NCBI GenBank assembly: GCA_018268695.1
Contig: JAFDWD010000679.1
Location: 1-18,880 of the forward strand
Origin: Actinomycetota bacterium
Lineage (GTDB): Bacteria > Actinomycetota > Thermoleophilia > Solirubrobacterales > 70-9
Length of the DNA stretch: 18,880 nucleotides
Direction of reading: 5' to 3'
Translations under genes and position numbers: made by a program
Shown: positions 1-6,468 of the stretch, in pieces
How the letters are laid out: each line of letters opens with the position of its first letter
Numbering within the stretch: the stretch's first letter is position 1
The notes under the pieces: model-generated
Told to the model about the DNA's origin: nothing
What the model saw: only the letters and a program-made list of their open reading frames with translations
Database searches by the model: none

Positions 1-258
1 CCGGTCGTAGCCGCCGACCGCTCCCATCGCCTCGCGGACGGCCGGCTCGCTCGAGGGAAGCTTGACCACGATGCTCGCCGGGCCACGCTCGCTGGTCAAC
101 TCGACCCGATAGAGGAGCGAGGCAAAGCCGGTGTCCATCGCGATCTGCCGAGCGTGGGCCGAGGTGACCCGGTCCTCGGCGGCGAGGACGCCGTCGGCAC
201 GCAGGACCTCGGTCAGCCACGCGGGCGTCACGTCCTCGATCGTGTATCCGAAACTCAT
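1..258 (-). CDS. Small-molecule kinase-like (APH/ecdysteroid-kinase-like) protein, 5' part only
   Basis: The first 86 residues are visible, and the gene runs off the left edge in frame. The N-terminus reads MSFGYTIEDV followed by TPAWLTEVLR, and later comes a YRVEL...ASIVVKLPS stretch. This resembles the start of aminoglycoside-phosphotransferase/ecdysteroid-kinase-like proteins: an N-terminal 'W(L/I)T..L' helix, then a glycine-bearing loop (MDTGFASLLYRV) and the beta-strand with the ATP-binding lysine (VVKLP). Such proteins are predicted to phosphorylate small hydroxylated molecules in the cytoplasm. The catalytic loop and metal-binding motif lie outside the window, so activity cannot be judged. 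No clear Shine-Dalgarno precedes the ATG. It follows the ABM-domain gene by 51 bases on the same strand and could be the last known member of the monooxygenase operon. Family assignment is moderate and the substrate is unknown. Confidence 0.6.
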   Translation of the reverse strand, partial: MSFGYTIEDVTPAWLTEVLRADGVLAAEDRVTSAHARQIAMDTGFASLLYRVELTSERGPASIVVKLPSSEPAVREAMGAVGGYDR

Positions 259-309
259 CGAGCGTGGCCGCTAACCGTGGACGATCGACGGCTGCCGGAT
301 GTGCCGGTC

Positions 310-600
310 TCAGTCGAGCGAGTCGTAGTGCCGGACGTGCGGAGGCTCGGCGTAATAACCGCGGGCGAACACCACCCACTCCATATACCCGGCGTCGTCC
401 ATCGCTGCTTTATGCGCGTCGACGGAGTCCCACTCGCTGACCAGCAGATAGGTGGACGGATCCTCGACGCCGCGCGCAAGGGTCGCCGAGTGGTTGCCGT
501 CGGCGGCGGTGATCGTGGCGTGGCCCCGTTCGGCGAACTTGCGCGCGAACTCGTCCTCTTTGCCTGGGGTGATCGTCAGTACCGCGGCCACAGTCGTCAT
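310..600 (-). CDS. ABM-domain (antibiotic biosynthesis monooxygenase-like) small protein
   Basis: This 96-residue protein begins MTTVAAVLTITPGKEDEFAR and contains YLLVSEWDSVDAHKAAM. That is the typical ABM/dimeric alpha-beta barrel pattern: a beta-strand, a helix starting 'PGKE.EF', then a 'W.S..AH..H/A' helix. Members include cofactor-free monooxygenases (ActVA-Orf6 type), haem-degrading IsdG-like proteins and many uncharacterised partners. The small size and single domain fit the family, which usually forms dimers. Its ATG overlaps the stop of the LLM monooxygenase gene (ATGA, 597-600), so it is probably translationally coupled to it and made in a fixed ratio. It may act on the monooxygenase product or substrate (inference). 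No signal peptide is seen, so it should be cytoplasmic. The fold call is fairly sure, the reaction is not. Confidence 0.75.
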   Translation of the reverse strand: MTTVAAVLTITPGKEDEFARKFAERGHATITAADGNHSATLARGVEDPSTYLLVSEWDSVDAHKAAMDDAGYMEWVVFARGYYAEPPHVRHYDSLD

Positions 601-1703
601 CGGTCGCCTCCTACGGTCGTCGTGCTTGCAAGCGGGGTGCCGTCGAGATGGGCCAGGCGCGGCGCCACCTCGGTGGCGAGCAGCTCCAGCGAGCGGTGCC
701 AGCGCTCCGGCGCGTCGGCGTAGTCGGCACTGAGCAGCATCAGGGTGCCGAAGCCACCGAGGCGCTCGTAGAGCCTGGTGATCTTCTCCACCACCGTGTC
801 AGGGGACCCGATGATGAAACAGGTGTCGGCCAGGTAGTCGATGTCGATCGCCGAATCCGGGAGCGACTCGTCCTCCTTCAGATGCCCCTTCAGCCCGATA
901 CTGTCGAGCAGCGGCAGGTGGTACTCGGTGTAGAAGCGGGCGAAATAGCTCTCCACCGACCAGCGGCGCGCTTCCTCGTCGGTCTCGGCGACGAAGATGT
1001 CCTTGAGCACGTGCCATTGCCGGCGATCGGCGGTCCGACCGGTGCTCGCCGCGCCTTCTTCGTAGGCAGGCCAGTGCGTTTCGACCAAGCGCTCGGCGAC
1101 GTTGAAGCTGATCGGGCTGTACCCCTTGGCGCCGGCGTTGACGATCGATGCCGACGCCGGTCCGAGGCCCGGGACGGCGATCGGCGGGTGCGGCTTCTGG
1201 TAGGGCCGCAACCAGGCGACGGCGGGATCGTAGTCGCACGACCAGAACTCGCCGCGGAAGCTGAATGGCTCCTCGGACGTCCACACCTTCACCGCCAGCT
1301 CGGTCGCCTCGGCCGTCATCCGGCGCGATTGGTCCATACCCCCGGCGATGCCGCCGAATGCGTGGTCGGTCGGCGCCGAGGAGATGGTGGCGGCGAAATT
1401 CAGCCGACCCTTCGCCATGTGGTCGAGCTGCGAGATCCGGTTGGCGAGGGTGGCCGGGTGCATGTAGGCCATCAGCAGGCCGGCGGTGCCGAGGCGGATG
1501 TGCTCGGTCTGCTGAATCGCCTGGGCGAGCACAAGGTCGGGGGCGACGACCGGCTCCCAGTCGAGCGTGTGGTGCTCTCCCATCCAGGCCTCGTCGAACC
1601 CGAGTTCGTCGGCCCAACGGATGCACTGGAGGTCCCACTCGATCGCGTCGTGCAGGGCGCGCTCGGGCGGATGACTAGGCATGAAGAACATTCCGAATCT
1701 CAT
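597..1703 (-). CDS. LLM-class flavin-dependent monooxygenase (luciferase-like, limonene-monooxygenase-like)
   Basis: The 368-residue product starts MRFGMFFMPSHPPERALHDA and carries the bacterial-luciferase-like TIM-barrel signatures: ADELGFDEAWMGEHH (31-45), IRLGTAG (69-75), HPATLANRISQLDHMAKGR (82-100), then FRGEFW and a PHPPIAVPG strand. Length and motifs fit the limonene 1,2-monooxygenase-like branch of LLM oxidoreductases. These insert one oxygen atom using reduced FMN, or use F420 in other branches. Two-component FMN members need a separate reductase, and one is encoded at 6429-6944. The start gives the canonical 'MRFG.F' N-terminus, but no Shine-Dalgarno precedes it. Instead a very strong hairpin ends 17 bases upstream. 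The downstream ABM gene overlaps by ATGA. The class is sure. FMN versus F420 use and the substrate cannot be fixed from sequence. Confidence 0.88.
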   Translation of the reverse strand: MRFGMFFMPSHPPERALHDAIEWDLQCIRWADELGFDEAWMGEHHTLDWEPVVAPDLVLAQAIQQTEHIRLGTAGLLMAYMHPATLANRISQLDHMAKGRLNFAATISSAPTDHAFGGIAGGMDQSRRMTAEATELAVKVWTSEEPFSFRGEFWSCDYDPAVAWLRPYQKPHPPIAVPGLGPASASIVNAGAKGYSPISFNVAERLVETHWPAYEEGAASTGRTADRRQWHVLKDIFVAETDEEARRWSVESYFARFYTEYHLPLLDSIGLKGHLKEDESLPDSAIDIDYLADTCFIIGSPDTVVEKITRLYERLGGFGTLMLLSADYADAPERWHRSLELLATEVAPRLAHLDGTPLASTTTVGGDR

Positions 1704-1720
1704 GCCGGCGACGCTAGCGG

Positions 1721-1755
1721 CGCGCCCCCGGCAGGCGGAAATGCCGGGGGGCGCG
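1721..1755 (-). terminator. Strong GC-rich hairpin between esterase and LLM monooxygenase genes
   Basis: The arms cgcgcccccggca (1721-1733) and tgccggggggcgcg (1742-1755) are complementary apart from one extra G, around an 8-base loop. On the minus strand it lies 33 bases after the esterase stop and ends 17 bases before the monooxygenase ATG. There is no U-run, which is common for actinobacterial terminators. It could end the epoxide hydrolase-esterase transcript, or restrict expression of the monooxygenase. Confidence 0.6.
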
Positions 1756-1788
1756 CGGGTTGGATGCTTGTACAGCGATCCGGGGGGG

Positions 1789-2754
1789 TCAGGTCGCGAA
1801 GGCCTGGCGCAGCGCCGCGGCCGCGTCGTCCACGGCCTGACGGCCCGGCTCGAGCACCGCGGCGGCGTCGAGGAAGCCGTGCGCCACGCCGCGATAAAGC
1901 TGCGACCGTGCCTCGACCCCGGCGGCGGCGAGCAGATCGGCGTAGCGCTCCTGGTCGGCGCGGGTGAGGTCGACCTCGGGCACGATCACGAACGCAGGCG
2001 GTAACCCGGAGAGATCGTCGGCGGCCAGCGGCGCGCAGTAAGGATGCTCACGATCCGCGGCCGAGGTGACATAGAGGTCCCAGAAGTACTCGGCCATCGC
2101 CTGATTGACGACCGGCGCATCGCCGAACTCGGCGCTCGACATCCGCAGCATGACCGACGGGTAGACAAGCAACTGGAAGACGATCCGCGGGCCGGAGCGG
2201 TCGCGGGCCATCAGCGCGAGCGCCGCGGCCAGATTGCCACCCGCGCTGTCACCGCCCACCGCTACCCTGGACGGGTCGCCGCCATACTCGCCGATTCGCT
2301 CGGCTACCCAGCTGAGCGCCGCGTAGCAGTCCTCGAGGCCGGCCGGAAAGCGGTGCTCAGGGGCCAGTCGGTAATCGACCGAGACCACGATCGCGTCGCT
2401 CGCCACGGCCAGCCGACGGCAGCTCGGATCGGCGGCCTCGAGATCGCCGAGGACCCAGGCGCCACCGTGGAGCCAGAGGAGGACCGGCAGGCGCTCGGCC
2501 TCACGCGGCACGTAGATGCGCACCGGCACGTCGCCCGCCGGCCCCGGCACCCCGAGGTCATAGATCGCATGCACCTCCGGCCCCGCCGGCGCGAGGGCGC
2601 TCAGCTGGGCGAGGCGCTCACGCGCCTCGGTGACCGGCATCTGGTCGAGCGGCGCACCTAGCGCCTCCTCCGCCCCTTCGACGATCTCGCGCGCTTCGGG
2701 CGACAAGAGCGAAGCGGCTCGCTCCCGCGAGCTGCCCCCGTCGGTATCTGTCAT
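1789..2754 (-). CDS. Alpha/beta hydrolase, HSL-type (family IV) esterase/lipase
   Basis: The 321-residue cytoplasmic hydrolase shows the whole hormone-sensitive-lipase pattern. It has the oxyanion-hole motif HGGAW (96-100), VSVDYRLAPEHRFPAGLED, the nucleophile elbow GDSAGGN with Ser170, the acid Asp262 in PEVDLTR, and the base His292 in GVAHGFLD. These enzymes cleave short carboxyl esters, and some cleave lactones. I chose the ATG at 2754 because GGAGGA sits five bases upstream. A longer reading frame to 2802 would overlap the neighbouring gene and has no support. It starts 28 bases after the epoxide hydrolase stop, so the two are likely co-transcribed. A strong hairpin follows the gene. In context it could hydrolyse an ester or lactone produced by the nearby oxygenation chemistry (inference). 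Confidence 0.9.
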   Translation of the reverse strand: MTDTDGGSSRERAASLLSPEAREIVEGAEEALGAPLDQMPVTEARERLAQLSALAPAGPEVHAIYDLGVPGPAGDVPVRIYVPREAERLPVLLWLHGGAWVLGDLEAADPSCRRLAVASDAIVVSVDYRLAPEHRFPAGLEDCYAALSWVAERIGEYGGDPSRVAVGGDSAGGNLAAALALMARDRSGPRIVFQLLVYPSVMLRMSSAEFGDAPVVNQAMAEYFWDLYVTSAADREHPYCAPLAADDLSGLPPAFVIVPEVDLTRADQERYADLLAAAGVEARSQLYRGVAHGFLDAAAVLEPGRQAVDDAAAALRQAFAT

Positions 2755-2782
2755 CGCTCCTCCATTCGATCGGGAAATTGGG

Positions 2783-3853
2783 TCAGGAGGGGTTCGCGGC
2801 ACCGCCGCGGACCTCGTCGAAGAAGCTCACGAGGGCCGAGTTGAGCCGGTCGGTCGCCTCCAGTTGGGGCCAGTGGCCGGAGTTCTCGAGCACGACCTGT
2901 CCACGAAGATCGGGGACCCACTCGGGCATGCGATCGATGTTTTCGCGCGCCCAGACCAAGGGCGCGTCGCGATCGCCGACGACGTAGAGCGCCGGGACCT
3001 CGACCTTGCGGTGCTCATAAGGCGCCAGGATCTCCCAGTTGATCTCCATGCAGCGGTACCAGTTGAACCCGCCCCACAGACCGGTGCGCTCGAACTCGCC
3101 GGCGTACTCGTCGATTTCCGCCTCCGTGATCCAATCGGGCAGCACGTCGGGGGTGACCAGCCCGTCGCGCAGGCGGCGCCCGGGCTCTACGCAGATGATC
3201 GAGTCACGCACGAACTGCTTCTGCTCCGCGATCGTCATCGAGGTGTTGTTGGGCGGCGCGTCCGCCGGATAGACGGAAGCCGATGCCGTGTACATCAGAT
3301 CGCGCAGCCAGCCACGGACGTCGGCGTCGAACTCCGCCTCGGCCCGACCGACGAGGTCGAAGTACTCGGTGTAGAAGATCTTGTCCGGGCCCGCCAACTC
3401 CCGAAACACCTCGGAAGGCCTGATTTCCCCGAACGGGCTGACCGGGAAGGCCATCAGGCCACGACCTGCGAAGGGGACGCACATCCCTACCACCGAGGTG
3501 AAAACCTCGGGGTGGAGCCAGGCGCAGGTCCAGGCGACCAGCGCTCCCCAGTCGTGGCCGACGACGGTCGCCGTGCGCTCGCCCAGCGCGGTCACGGTGC
3601 CGCGGGCGACATCGACGAGCTCGGTGATCCGGTAGTCGTGGATGTGCGGCGGACGCGAGGAGCGGCCGTAGCCGAGGCCGTCGATGGCGACCACGTGGTA
3701 TCCGGCATCGGCCAGATCAGGCAGCTGGCGCCGCCACGAGTTGGAGGTCTCCGGCCAGCCGTGCAGCAACAGGACAAGCGGCCCTGAGCCCGCCTCGCGC
3801 AGGAAGATGCGGTGCTTGCCGACCTGGATCGAGCGGGTCGAAACGTTGGCCAC
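2783..3853 (-). CDS. Epoxide hydrolase-like alpha/beta hydrolase
   Basis: The 356-residue protein carries the soluble epoxide hydrolase signature. HGWPE (31-35) forms the oxyanion region, GHDWGA gives the nucleophile Asp101 in place of Ser, VGDRDAP (292-298) supplies the acid, and NSGHWPQ gives His327. A lid region with FNWYRCMEINWE provides Tyr266, the kind of tyrosine that polarises the epoxide oxygen. It should add water to an epoxide to give a diol, although haloalkane dehalogenases and related hydrolases share the fold. The start is a GTG at 3853 with AAAGGTGG five bases upstream, giving the usual N-terminus. It leads the esterase gene by 28 bases. Together with the LLM monooxygenase it makes an epoxidation-hydrolysis pair plausible. 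The stereochemistry and substrate are unknown. Confidence 0.88.
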   Translation of the reverse strand: MANVSTRSIQVGKHRIFLREAGSGPLVLLLHGWPETSNSWRRQLPDLADAGYHVVAIDGLGYGRSSRPPHIHDYRITELVDVARGTVTALGERTATVVGHDWGALVAWTCAWLHPEVFTSVVGMCVPFAGRGLMAFPVSPFGEIRPSEVFRELAGPDKIFYTEYFDLVGRAEAEFDADVRGWLRDLMYTASASVYPADAPPNNTSMTIAEQKQFVRDSIICVEPGRRLRDGLVTPDVLPDWITEAEIDEYAGEFERTGLWGGFNWYRCMEINWEILAPYEHRKVEVPALYVVGDRDAPLVWARENIDRMPEWVPDLRGQVVLENSGHWPQLEATDRLNSALVSFFDEVRGGAANPS

Positions 3854-3923
3854 GGAACCACCTTTCGTCGTCGGGGATCAACCTTCGGGCGACCCTATCC
3901 CGGCCACTGAGAGGGTGGTGATG

Positions 3924-3973
3924 ACCCGCGCCGGATTCACTCGGACGCTTTTCCAAGCGGCACCGGCGCGGGT
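3924..3973 (-). terminator. Nested inverted repeat downstream of the ABC solute-binding lipoprotein gene
   Basis: Two perfect 11-base arms, acccgcgccgg (3924-3934) and ccggcgcgggt (3963-3973), flank 28 bases. The flanked stretch itself contains a small hairpin, cgctt-ttcc-aagcg. On the minus strand the structure begins six bases after the lipoprotein stop codon. It most likely terminates or 3'-protects that transcript. No U-run follows. It also isolates the lipoprotein gene from the epoxide hydrolase gene. Confidence 0.6.
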
Positions 3974-3979
3974 GGGGTC

Positions 3980-5158
3980 CTACTTGGCCAACCCCCAGCG
4001 CTTTTCGTAGGCGGCCTTGAAGTCGACCGGGGCTTCGTATTCTTCGCCTTCGGGCAGCCCGCGTTCCTTGTCGAAGGCCTGCCAGGCGTTACCGGCCGAG
4101 ACCGGTTCCTTGCCATCAAGCAGGGAGGCGGCGCCATCGAAGAGTTCGTAGGCGCGGCCCTGGGTCGAGAACCCGACGTCGAAATCGATCTGCGGGCTGT
4201 CCTGCCGCATCAGTTCGATGCCCTGCGGCGAGGCGGCGCCGGAGGCGACGTAGAAGTCTCCTTCGGTTTTGCCCGCCGCCTGGATGGCGGCGCCGACCCC
4301 GGCGAGGATGACGTCGTCGCTGAGGGCGACGAAGGCCTTCGCTTCGGGGTATTTGGTGAGCAGCGCCTGCGCCTTTTCCTGCGCTTTCGGGGGCACGAAG
4401 TCGGGCGCGTTGAGAACGAGATTGATGATTTCGCACTTGGGGCAGTACTTCTTCAGAGCGTCTTCGGCGCCCCTCGTGATCGCGTTCCCCGCTTCGGTGA
4501 ACGGGTTTTTCTCGACGATCACCTGGCCGCCTTCAGGGTTGAGTTTGGCCGCCACCGCTTCACCTTGGATACCGCCGACCTGTTCGAGTGATTCTTCGAA
4601 GGATTTCGTTCCGGTCGTGTAATTTTCGGCTTCGAAGATCGCCGGGTCGCAGTCGATCCCGGTGCTGCTGATGATCTTGATTCCGGCCTTTTTGGCTTCC
4701 TCCAGCGGCTGCTTCACCGCCGAGCAGTCGATGCTTGAAAGACCGATCACTTCGGCCCCCGCCGCGATCGCTTCGCGCACCGCGTTGCCCTGGACGGTCG
4801 GATCCTGTTTGCCGTCGACCTGGGTGATGTCCCAGCCGAATTCCTTGCCGATCGATTCGAAGATCCCCCAGACGTTGGTGCAGTTGGGGATCACGTTGCC
4901 GCAGGCGATCAGCCAGGCCTTCTTGCCTTCCGGCACCTGCAAGGGCGCGGTCGGCGGGTGACCGAAGTTTTCGCCCGCGTACCAAGCCTCGAGCGACTTC
5001 GCCAATTCGGCTTCCGTCTTCGACCCACTCCCGGTTTCGGTCGATCCCGTTTCGGTCGATCCCGTTTCGCTCGTGCTGCCGGCGCCCCCGCCGCATGCCG
5101 CCAACGTCGCTCCCAGGACGACCATCATCAACAACAAAGCAATGAGCCTGCGACTCAT
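3980..5158 (-). CDS. Sugar-type ABC transporter substrate-binding lipoprotein (periplasmic-binding protein type 1)
   Basis: The 392-residue protein starts with MSRRLIALLLMMVVLGATLA and then the lipobox LAAC, with the lipidated residue at Cys22. A flexible linker GSTSETGSTETGSTETGSGS follows, then a two-lobe ribose/xylose-binding-like fold (VIGLSSIDCSAVKQPLEEA, GIKIISSTGIDCD, FVALSDDVILAGVGAAIQA). It should sit outside the membrane and pass a small solute to an ABC permease, but no permease or ATPase gene is in view. Six further cysteines (86, 93, 145, 170, 239, 242, the last two as CPKC) are unusual. Start 5158 is chosen for GGGAGG upstream and the signal peptide. The last 36 residues use GAA for all six glutamates, while neighbours prefer GAG. 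The class is sure, the ligand is not. Confidence 0.9.
   Translation of the reverse strand: MSRRLIALLLMMVVLGATLAACGGGAGSTSETGSTETGSTETGSGSKTEAELAKSLEAWYAGENFGHPPTAPLQVPEGKKAWLIACGNVIPNCTNVWGIFESIGKEFGWDITQVDGKQDPTVQGNAVREAIAAGAEVIGLSSIDCSAVKQPLEEAKKAGIKIISSTGIDCDPAIFEAENYTTGTKSFEESLEQVGGIQGEAVAAKLNPEGGQVIVEKNPFTEAGNAITRGAEDALKKYCPKCEIINLVLNAPDFVPPKAQEKAQALLTKYPEAKAFVALSDDVILAGVGAAIQAAGKTEGDFYVASGAASPQGIELMRQDSPQIDFDVGFSTQGRAYELFDGAASLLDGKEPVSAGNAWQAFDKERGLPEGEEYEAPVDFKAAYEKRWGLAK
5035..5064. repeat. 15-bp tandem repeat (two units) in the lipoprotein linker
   Basis: The unit tttcggtcgatcccg occurs twice in perfect tandem (5035-5049, 5050-5064), and the next five bases begin a third copy. On the minus strand it encodes repeated Gly-Ser-Thr-Glu-Thr in the spacer between the lipidated cysteine and the binding domain. 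The in-frame period would let slippage change linker length without breaking the protein. Confidence 0.9.
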
Positions 5159-5349
5159 GCGACCTCCCTCTCTCCTTGGTGTTCTCCGGAACCACAACCT
5201 GTCTCGGCGGCACGGCGCGCGCCACTCGCGGGGATCCCGGGCCTGGGACGATTTCCCAATCCGACCTTGCGCCGCGCGGTTGGACAGACGGACAGACGCG
5301 AGGGTCGTCGGAAGATGCGGCACGCGGACGCACGGTCGACCCTACGACG
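5159..5349. promoter_or_regulatory. Divergent intergenic region between lipoprotein (-) and RibBA-like (+) genes
   Basis: These 191 bases should hold the promoters for both flanking genes. A convincing Shine-Dalgarno, GGGAGG, precedes the lipoprotein ATG, and none is seen before the plus-strand ATG. An interrupted palindrome TGGGA-N5-TCCCA (5244-5258) and a short direct repeat ggacagac twice (about 5283-5298) are possible protein sites. No good -35/-10 pair could be assigned by eye on either strand. Confidence 0.4.
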
Positions 5350-6468
5350 ATGGCATCGGAGACCAAGAAGACCGGCGCCGCTCTCGCGGTGGTCGAGGCG
5401 GCGCTCGGCGAGATCCGCCTCGGCCGCGCGGTCGTGATCCGGGACGACGAGCGCACCGACCTCCCCGCTGACCTGATTGCCGCCGGGGATCTGGCCACCG
5501 CCGACACGATCAACCTGATGGGCAGATTGGCCGGCGGGCCGACGCGGCTGGTCATACCCGAGGACCGCTGCAAAACGCTCGGACTGAAGCCGCTGGCAAT
5601 CGAGGGCGGCTCTTCTCTACGCCACGGATCGACCGACTCGATCGACGCTCGCGGGCTCAGCACCGGGGTATCCGCCGCCGATCGGGCCCGGACCATCGCG
5701 GTCGCGATCGATCCGGCGACCGACGCGGACGATCTCCTCCGGCCGGGGCACGTCTTCCCGGTCCAGGCGGCCTGGGGCGGCGTGCTCGAGGGAGGACGGA
5801 CCGCCGACGGCGCCCTCGACCTCGTCCGGCTCGCCGGCCTGCCCCCTGCCGCGGTCATCTCCGAGGTTCTCGCACCGGACGGGTCGATCGCCCGCGGGAG
5901 CGACCTGGTCCGTCACTGCCGATCACATCACCTCACCCTGGTCGGGACCGCCGACCTGATCGAGTACTGCCGCCGTCACGATCGGCAGGTCGAGCGGGTG
6001 GTGATGACGCCGCTGCCAACCTCCTTCGGCTGGTTCACCGCGGTCGGGTACCGGTCCCTCCACGACGGACGAGAGCACGTCGCGCTCGTCCAAGGCGATG
6101 TCGAGGGCCGTCAGGAAGTCCCGGCCCATATCCACTCGGGTTGCGTCTCCGGCGACGTCTTCCGCTCGCTGGCCTGCGATTGCCGAGAGCAGCTGGTGGA
6201 TGCCGCCCAACAGATCTCGCGGAACGGGCTCGGGGTTCTCGTCCACGTCTCCCCCGACCCCGGCGAGGTCGCCCTACGTCACCTTCCCGGCGATAAGCCC
6301 GGAGGCGAGCCCGATGACCCCGGGGGGTCGCAACCACGGTCGCGGCGCACCCCCACCGACGAGGAGATCGGCCGACACATCCTCACCGACCTGGGCATCG
6401 CCTCCGCCCGGATGCTCCCCGTGGGGCGTCAGGCGGCGCCGTCGACAGTGTCGACCAGCGTCCCGTAG
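5350..6468 (+). CDS. RibBA-like protein with both catalytic domains degenerate
   Basis: The 372-residue protein has a 3,4-dihydroxybutanone-4-phosphate synthase-like N-half: LGRAVVIRDDER (24-35), GVSAADRARTI, RPGHVFPVQA (131-140), DLVRLAGLPPAAV. Its C-half resembles GTP cyclohydrolase II: LPTSFGWFTAVGYRSLHDG, HIHSGCVSGDVFRSLACDC with zinc-type Cys265, Cys276 and Cys278. Key residues are changed. The acidic loop DDEDRENEGDL is DDERTDLPADL. GHTEA is GRTAD (149-153). The GTP-binding EGRGIGL segment reads PDPGEVAL, and about 40 residues before HILTDLGI are missing or replaced. Normal riboflavin-precursor synthesis is therefore doubtful. It is the only plus-strand gene, and its last 40 bases overlap the flavin reductase gene end. 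ATG 5350 starts the homologous region, while the frame upstream looks non-coding. It could be a regulator, a new enzyme or a decaying copy. Confidence 0.78.
   Translation: MASETKKTGAALAVVEAALGEIRLGRAVVIRDDERTDLPADLIAAGDLATADTINLMGRLAGGPTRLVIPEDRCKTLGLKPLAIEGGSSLRHGSTDSIDARGLSTGVSAADRARTIAVAIDPATDADDLLRPGHVFPVQAAWGGVLEGGRTADGALDLVRLAGLPPAAVISEVLAPDGSIARGSDLVRHCRSHHLTLVGTADLIEYCRRHDRQVERVVMTPLPTSFGWFTAVGYRSLHDGREHVALVQGDVEGRQEVPAHIHSGCVSGDVFRSLACDCREQLVDAAQQISRNGLGVLVHVSPDPGEVALRHLPGDKPGGEPDDPGGSQPRSRRTPTDEEIGRHILTDLGIASARMLPVGRQAAPSTVSTSVP

Noticed and set aside
648..1967. A 439-codon plus-strand frame over the LLM gene
   Set aside because: It is antisense to a clear LLM monooxygenase and has low-complexity shadow composition.
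5176..5349. An N-terminal extension of the RibBA-like protein
   Set aside because: The extra 58 codons have no family similarity and lie in the divergent promoter region, while homology begins just after the ATG at 5350.
4560..5858. A 432-codon minus-strand frame spanning the lipoprotein start, the intergenic region and the RibBA-like gene
   Set aside because: Its composition is Arg/Ser/Pro-rich shadow sequence, and it crosses a divergent promoter region without motifs.
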